The notes under the pieces: model-generated
What the model was told of the DNA's origin: nothing
The model's input: only the letters and a program-made list of their open reading frames with translations
Databases searched by the model: none
Source: DAHVFK01 sp963755395
Lineage (GTDB): Bacteria; Pseudomonadota; Gammaproteobacteria; Burkholderiales; SG8-39
Direction of reading: 5' to 3'
NCBI GenBank assembly: GCA_963755395.1
Contig: CAVWJJ010000003.1
Coordinates: 1 to 64,000 of the forward strand
Length of the DNA: 64,000 bases
Part shown: positions 56,998 to 64,000 of the stretch, in pieces
Position numbering within the stretch: the stretch's first letter is position 1
How the letters are laid out: each line of letters opens with the position of its first letter
Program-made: the position numbers and the translations under genes

Positions 56998-57795
56998 ATG
57001 GCTTTTCTCGCCGGCAAGAAGATCCTCGTTACCGGCCTGCTGAGCAACCGCTCGATCGCCTACGGCATTGCGCAGTCCGCCCGCCGCGAGGGCGCCGAGC
57101 TCGCCTTCACCTACGTCGATGAGCGCTTCAAGGCGCGCGTGACGGAGCTCGCGCGCGAGCTCGGATCGGCGATCGTCCTGCCTTGCGACGTCGCAAGCGA
57201 CGCGCAGATCGACGCGCTGTTCAGCGCGCTGGGCAAAACCTGGGACGGCCTGGACGGACTGGTCCACGCGATCGCCTACGCTTCGCGCGAGGCGATCGCC
57301 GGCGAGTTCCTGGACGGATTCTCGCGCGAGGCATTCCGCGAAGCGCACGATATTTCGGCCTACAGCTTTCCCGCCCTGGCCAAGGCCGCGCTGCCGATGA
57401 TGCAGGGCCGCCGCGCCGCGCTCATCACCCTCACCTACCTCGGCGCGGAGCGGGTACTGCCGCACTACAACACCATGGGCTTGGCGAAGGCGAGCCTGGA
57501 AGCGTCGGTGCGCTACCTGGCGGCGAACCTGGGGCCGCTCGGCATCCGGGTCAACGGCATCTCGGCCGGGCCGATCAAGACGCTCGCGGCCAGCGGCATT
57601 GCCGATTTCCGCAAGATCTTCCGCTTCGTGGAGGAGAATTCGCCGCTGCGGCGCAACGTGACGACCGACGACGTGGGCAACGCCGCCGCGTTCCTGCTTT
57701 CGGAGCTTGCGGCCGGGATCACCGGCGAGGTCATCCACGTCGACGCCGGCTTCAGCCACGTCGTGGGCGGCATCGGCAAGGGCAACGGCGAGTAG
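56998..57795 (+). CDS. fabI: Enoyl-[acyl-carrier-protein] reductase (NADH), with Ala at the Gly93 position
   Basis: A 265-residue FabI, last reduction step of fatty-acid elongation. The TGLLSNRSIAYGIA cofactor motif, Tyr147, Tyr157 and Lys164 (YNTMGLAKAS) match the E. coli catalytic residues shifted by one. Sequence closely resembles Burkholderia FabI as I know it. The segment VHAIAYASRE has Ala93-Tyr94 where E. coli has Gly93-Phe94; substitutions of Gly93 in E. coli give triclosan or diazaborine resistance. The gene ends 11 bases before the convergent ppiD. Confidence 0.93.
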   Translation: MAFLAGKKILVTGLLSNRSIAYGIAQSARREGAELAFTYVDERFKARVTELARELGSAIVLPCDVASDAQIDALFSALGKTWDGLDGLVHAIAYASREAIAGEFLDGFSREAFREAHDISAYSFPALAKAALPMMQGRRAALITLTYLGAERVLPHYNTMGLAKASLEASVRYLAANLGPLGIRVNGISAGPIKTLAASGIADFRKIFRFVEENSPLRRNVTTDDVGNAAAFLLSELAAGITGEVIHVDAGFSHVVGGIGKGNGE

Positions 57796-57806
57796 CCGGC
57801 CGCGCC

Positions 57807-59705
57807 CTACTTGCGCTCGAGGTTCTTCTCGTTGATCTCGATCTCGGCGCGCTTGCGCAGGCTGGCGACGAACGCGTCGTAGTCGGCCTGGCCTTCGGCC
57901 CGCTCCAGGTTCGACACGTCGGTCGCCGCCTGGGCGTCGGTCTTGTTGCCGGGCTCGATCACCTTGCTGATGCGGTAGATCGCGTAGCCGGCCTCGTCCT
58001 TGTCGGCGCCGACGTAGACCGGCAGCTTGGACACGTCGGCCGTCACGATCCGCAGCAGCGCGTCCTGCGACAGGCCCTTCGACTCGCGGCGCGATACCTG
58101 TTGGATCGCGCCCCATTTCAGCCCCGCGTCGGCCCCCAGGCGCAGCTTGGAGAGCTTCGCCTCGCCCTCCTTCGCGGCCAGCTTGAGCGCCTCCTGCCGG
58201 CGCAGCTCCTGCTCGATCGCAGGCTTCACGTCGTCGAACTTGCGCAGCGAGGCAGCCTCGTGCTCCAGCACGCGCGCCGCGACCATGGTCTCGGGCGCCA
58301 CTTCGACCGCCGGCGTGTTGTGCTTCTTGTCGAGCACGTCCTCGGAGAACAGGGCGTTGATCAGCTTGGAATTGTTCAGCGGCGGCGGGGCCTTGTCCGC
58401 GGCCTTGGTGATCCAGCCGGTGGTCTGCAGCTCGAGCTTGTAGCGCTTCGCCACTGCCTGCAGGCTGTCGGCCTGCTCGAACACAAGGTCGCTGAAGCGC
58501 TCGGCCGCCTCTGCGTACGCGCGCGCGGCTTTCTGCTTCTGCAGCTCCGCGGTCAGCTGCTTGCGCACTTCGTCCAGTGTGCGGGTATGCCCGGGCTGGA
58601 TTCCGGTGAGCTCGATGATGTGGTAGCCGTAGTCGCTCTTGACCACGCCACTGACGTCACCGACCTTGCCGAGCGCGAACACGGCGTCCGCGAAAGGCTT
58701 GACCATCATGCTGCGATCGAAATAGCCCAGGTCGCCGCCCTTTTCCGCCGAGCCCGGATCCTGAGAGTATTTCTTCGCCAGTGCGGCGAAGCTGCCAGGG
58801 GACTTGCGCACTTCGGCGAGGATCTCCTCGGCCTTCTTTTGCGCCGCCTCGCGCACCGCGGGCTTCGCATCCGGGTCGACCTGGATCAGGATATGGCTCG
58901 CGCGCCGCTGCTCGTCGGCCTTGTAGCGGCTGGCGTTGGCCTCGTAGGCCTGCTTCAGCTCCGCTTCGGTGACCGGCTCGGTCGCGGCCAGCGCCTCGCC
59001 CGAGAGCACCACGTACTGCACCCGCATCCGCTCCGGGATGCGGAACTCGTCCTGGTGCGAGTCGTAGTACGCCTTGGCCTGGACGGGATCGACCTTGACC
59101 TGCGACATGAACGGTTGCGCGGGCACCAGCGCCTCCGACACCTCGCGCTTCTCCTCCAGCAGTTTTGCCAGGCGCGCCGCGACGCTGCGTGAGCCGATCG
59201 CGCTGTCGGTGACAGCGTTAGAGATCTGCTGCAAGGTGAGTTCGTAGCGCAGGCTCGACTCGAAGCCTTGCGGTGTCATGCCCTGCGAGCGCAGCACCGC
59301 TTCGTAGGCGGCGCGGGAGAAGCGCCCGTCCTCCTGGAACGCCGCGATGCCGAGGATCGCCTCGCGCAGCGTATCGTCCGAGACCGACAGCCTCGCCTTG
59401 GCGGCCGCAGTGGCGACCAGGCGGTTGTCGATCATGCTCTCGAGCAGCGCGCGCCGCGTCGCGGGCGTGTCGAGCGCGTCGAGGTCCAGGCGATCGCCGA
59501 ACATCTGGCGCAACCGCTGCTGCTGGCGCTGCAGCGCGTCGTCGTACTCGCGTTGGGTGATTTTCATCCCGTTTACCGTCGCGACCGTGTCGTTCTGGCT
59601 GCGGAACTGGGTATAGGACTGGATGCCCCAGGTCGCGAAGGTGAGCGCGAGGCCACCCAGCAGTATCTGGATCAATATCTTTTGTTTTTCGACGAATCTG
59701 AACAT
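57807..59705 (-). CDS. ppiD: Periplasmic folding chaperone PpiD (SurA-N/parvulin)
   Basis: A 632-residue inner-membrane-anchored periplasmic chaperone. One N-terminal helix (residues 9-30, ILIQILLGGLALTFATWGIQ) is followed by a SurA-like domain from residue 40 and a parvulin domain at about 262-365 (RRASHILIQVDPDAK, GGDLGYFDRSMM, YGYHIIELTGI). Long helical ends are as in PpiD. It helps outer-membrane protein folding near the Sec translocon. It follows the tRNA pair on the same strand, after a terminator. The neighbourhood clpX-lon-hupB-ppiD is conserved widely. Confidence 0.93.
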   Translation of the reverse strand: MFRFVEKQKILIQILLGGLALTFATWGIQSYTQFRSQNDTVATVNGMKITQREYDDALQRQQQRLRQMFGDRLDLDALDTPATRRALLESMIDNRLVATAAAKARLSVSDDTLREAILGIAAFQEDGRFSRAAYEAVLRSQGMTPQGFESSLRYELTLQQISNAVTDSAIGSRSVAARLAKLLEEKREVSEALVPAQPFMSQVKVDPVQAKAYYDSHQDEFRIPERMRVQYVVLSGEALAATEPVTEAELKQAYEANASRYKADEQRRASHILIQVDPDAKPAVREAAQKKAEEILAEVRKSPGSFAALAKKYSQDPGSAEKGGDLGYFDRSMMVKPFADAVFALGKVGDVSGVVKSDYGYHIIELTGIQPGHTRTLDEVRKQLTAELQKQKAARAYAEAAERFSDLVFEQADSLQAVAKRYKLELQTTGWITKAADKAPPPLNNSKLINALFSEDVLDKKHNTPAVEVAPETMVAARVLEHEAASLRKFDDVKPAIEQELRRQEALKLAAKEGEAKLSKLRLGADAGLKWGAIQQVSRRESKGLSQDALLRIVTADVSKLPVYVGADKDEAGYAIYRISKVIEPGNKTDAQAATDVSNLERAEGQADYDAFVASLRKRAEIEINEKNLERK

Positions 59706-59720
59706 GGCTCGGCGGAAGTA

Positions 59721-59748
59721 GAAAAGGGCGAACTCGCGTTCGCCCTTT
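59721..59748 (-). terminator. Rho-independent terminator after the tRNA pair
   Basis: AAAGGGCGAA (59723-59732) and TTCGCCCTTT (59739-59748) form a perfect ten-pair stem with a six-base loop. Read leftward it ends in TTTTC. It lies 10 bases after tRNA-Asp and before the ppiD start, so it should end the hupB/tRNA transcript. Confidence 0.8.
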
Positions 59749-59757
59749 CAGGATGTC

Positions 59758-59834
59758 TGGCGGAGCGGACGGGACTCGAACCCGCGACCCCCGGCGTGAC
59801 AGGCCGGTATTCTAACCAACTGAACTACCACTCC
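59758..59834 (-). tRNA. tRNA-Asp (GTC)
   Basis: A 77-base cloverleaf on the minus strand, including the encoded CCA (59758-59760). Acceptor GGAGTGG pairs with CCGCTCC (one G-U). The D-loop holds AGTTCAGTTGGTTAGAAT, the anticodon stem is CCGGC/GCCGG around CTGTCAC with anticodon GTC, and the T arm contains GGTTCGAGTCC. It ends five bases before tRNA-Val, so the two are processed from one transcript. Confidence 0.95.
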
Positions 59835-59839
59835 ATCCC

Positions 59840-59915
59840 TGGTGGGTGCTGACGGGGTCGAACCGCCGACATTCGCCTTGTAAGGGCGACGCTCTACCAG
59901 CTGAGCTAAGCACCC
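59840..59915 (-). tRNA. tRNA-Val (TAC)
   Basis: A 76-base cloverleaf on the minus strand with encoded CCA (59840-59842). Acceptor GGGTGCT pairs with AGCACCC. The D arm contains TAGCTCAGCTGGTAGAGC, the anticodon loop CTTACAA gives anticodon TAC, and the T arm has GGTTCGACCCC. It follows hupB by 17 bases, an arrangement typical of betaproteobacteria. Confidence 0.95.
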
Positions 59916-59932
59916 GGGACTTCAAAGGGGCG

Positions 59933-60205
59933 CTAGTTTATCGCGTCCTTGAGCGCCTTGCCAGCGCGGAACTTCGGCACCCGGCTGGCGCGGATCTGGA
60001 GCGTCTCACCAGTGCGGGGATTGCGACCGGTGCGCGCCGCGCGCTCGCTGACATAGAAGCTGCCGAAGCCCACCAGGGTGACCATGTCGCCCTTCTTCAG
60101 GCTCGCCTTGATTGCGGCGACCATCGCATCCACCGCGCGCTCCGCGCCCGATTTGGAAATTTCCGCCGCCTGCGCGATGTGGTCGATCATCTCCGCCTTG
60201 TTCAC
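59933..60205 (-). CDS. hupB: DNA-binding protein HU-beta
   Basis: A 90-residue histone-like nucleoid protein. Start GTG 60205 has GGAGG upstream. NKAEMIDHIAQAAEISKSGA at the N-terminus, VTLVGFGSFYVSERAARTGR with the DNA-binding arm and NPRTGETLQIRASRVPKFRA complete the fold; GKALKDAIN ends it. It lies 14 bases after lon on the same strand, as in most gram-negative bacteria. HU bends DNA and compacts the nucleoid. Confidence 0.95.
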   Translation of the reverse strand: MNKAEMIDHIAQAAEISKSGAERAVDAMVAAIKASLKKGDMVTLVGFGSFYVSERAARTGRNPRTGETLQIRASRVPKFRAGKALKDAIN

Positions 60206-60219
60206 TGAAACCTCCTCTC

Positions 60220-62650
<2,431 letters not shown>

Positions 62651-62812
62651 TTACGGCCTCGGTTGCGGCGTGGAAGGTCTCATCCAGCTTGGGGCTTTCC
62701 GCGCCAAATCAATAGCAAGCATGCGTCCAAGCCTACACGCAAGCCCGCCACGCCGCAACGCGACCGGCGGGCAGCGCCGCGCGTGTTTGTGACAGCTAGA
62801 CTGCGGAAACGT

Positions 62813-64000
<1,188 letters not shown>

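Overview
The window is about 64 kb of high-GC, densely packed chromosome. The order clpX, lon, hupB, tRNA-Val, tRNA-Asp, ppiD, the linked rnhA-dnaQ-methyltransferase-gloB set, and a FabI that reads like the Burkholderia enzyme all point to a betaproteobacterium, probably Burkholderiales. This is inference from gene content; no 16S gene is present.

Layout. (1) 0-6.5 kb, accessory: two paralogous YVTN beta-propeller lipoproteins, each with 14 blades (two seven-bladed propellers), flank a lone small tyrosine recombinase and are separated by long gene-poor spacers. (2) 6.9-15.8 kb, acyl-CoA and hydroxyacid metabolism: carboxyltransferase, biotin carrier, SDR, RraA-like protein, 2-hydroxyacid dehydrogenase, AidB-like acyl-CoA dehydrogenase and a CoA transferase, with prfC embedded. 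(3) 15.9-29.7 kb, signalling and envelope: a PAS-PAS-GGDEF diguanylate cyclase, a BON protein, an 8.6-kb cyclic beta-1,2-glucan synthase gene with MaoC and hydratase genes behind it, and two paralogous Tyr/Trp-rich exported proteins bracketing that run. (4) 29.9-39.1 kb, a CoA-ester catabolic cluster: two acyl-CoA dehydrogenases, two class III CoA transferases, MaoC, an ECHDC3-like crotonase and an acyl-CoA ligase, plus a PKHD hydroxylase and a lipid kinase. (5) 39.1-45.3 kb, a MASE1 histidine kinase and NarL-type regulator, then a lone receiver and a multi-PAS GGDQF/EAL protein; a pair of 19-bp direct repeats lies between the two modules. (6) 45.4-64 kb, mostly conserved housekeeping: EamA transporter, dnaQ, rnhA, methyltransferase, gloB, mltD, a peptide-type ABC transporter, fabI, ppiD, two tRNAs, hupB, lon and the 3-prime part of clpX.

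Caution on sequence quality. Several conserved genes (prfC, the glucan synthase, lon, clpX, the carboxyltransferase, an ABC permease) carry multiple frameshifts, while long neighbours (a 1125-codon EAL protein, the dual ATPase, ppiD) are intact. Nearly all junctions I could reconstruct by hand are single-base insertions, so most of these 'pseudogenes' are probably sequencing errors rather than decayed genes.

The most notable signals are the propeller/recombinase locus with a ribosome-site-sequestering hairpin, the spaced direct repeats ahead of the receiver/EAL pair, a FabI with alanine at the Gly93 position linked to triclosan resistance, and CoA-ester enzymes that lack their usual catalytic glutamates.
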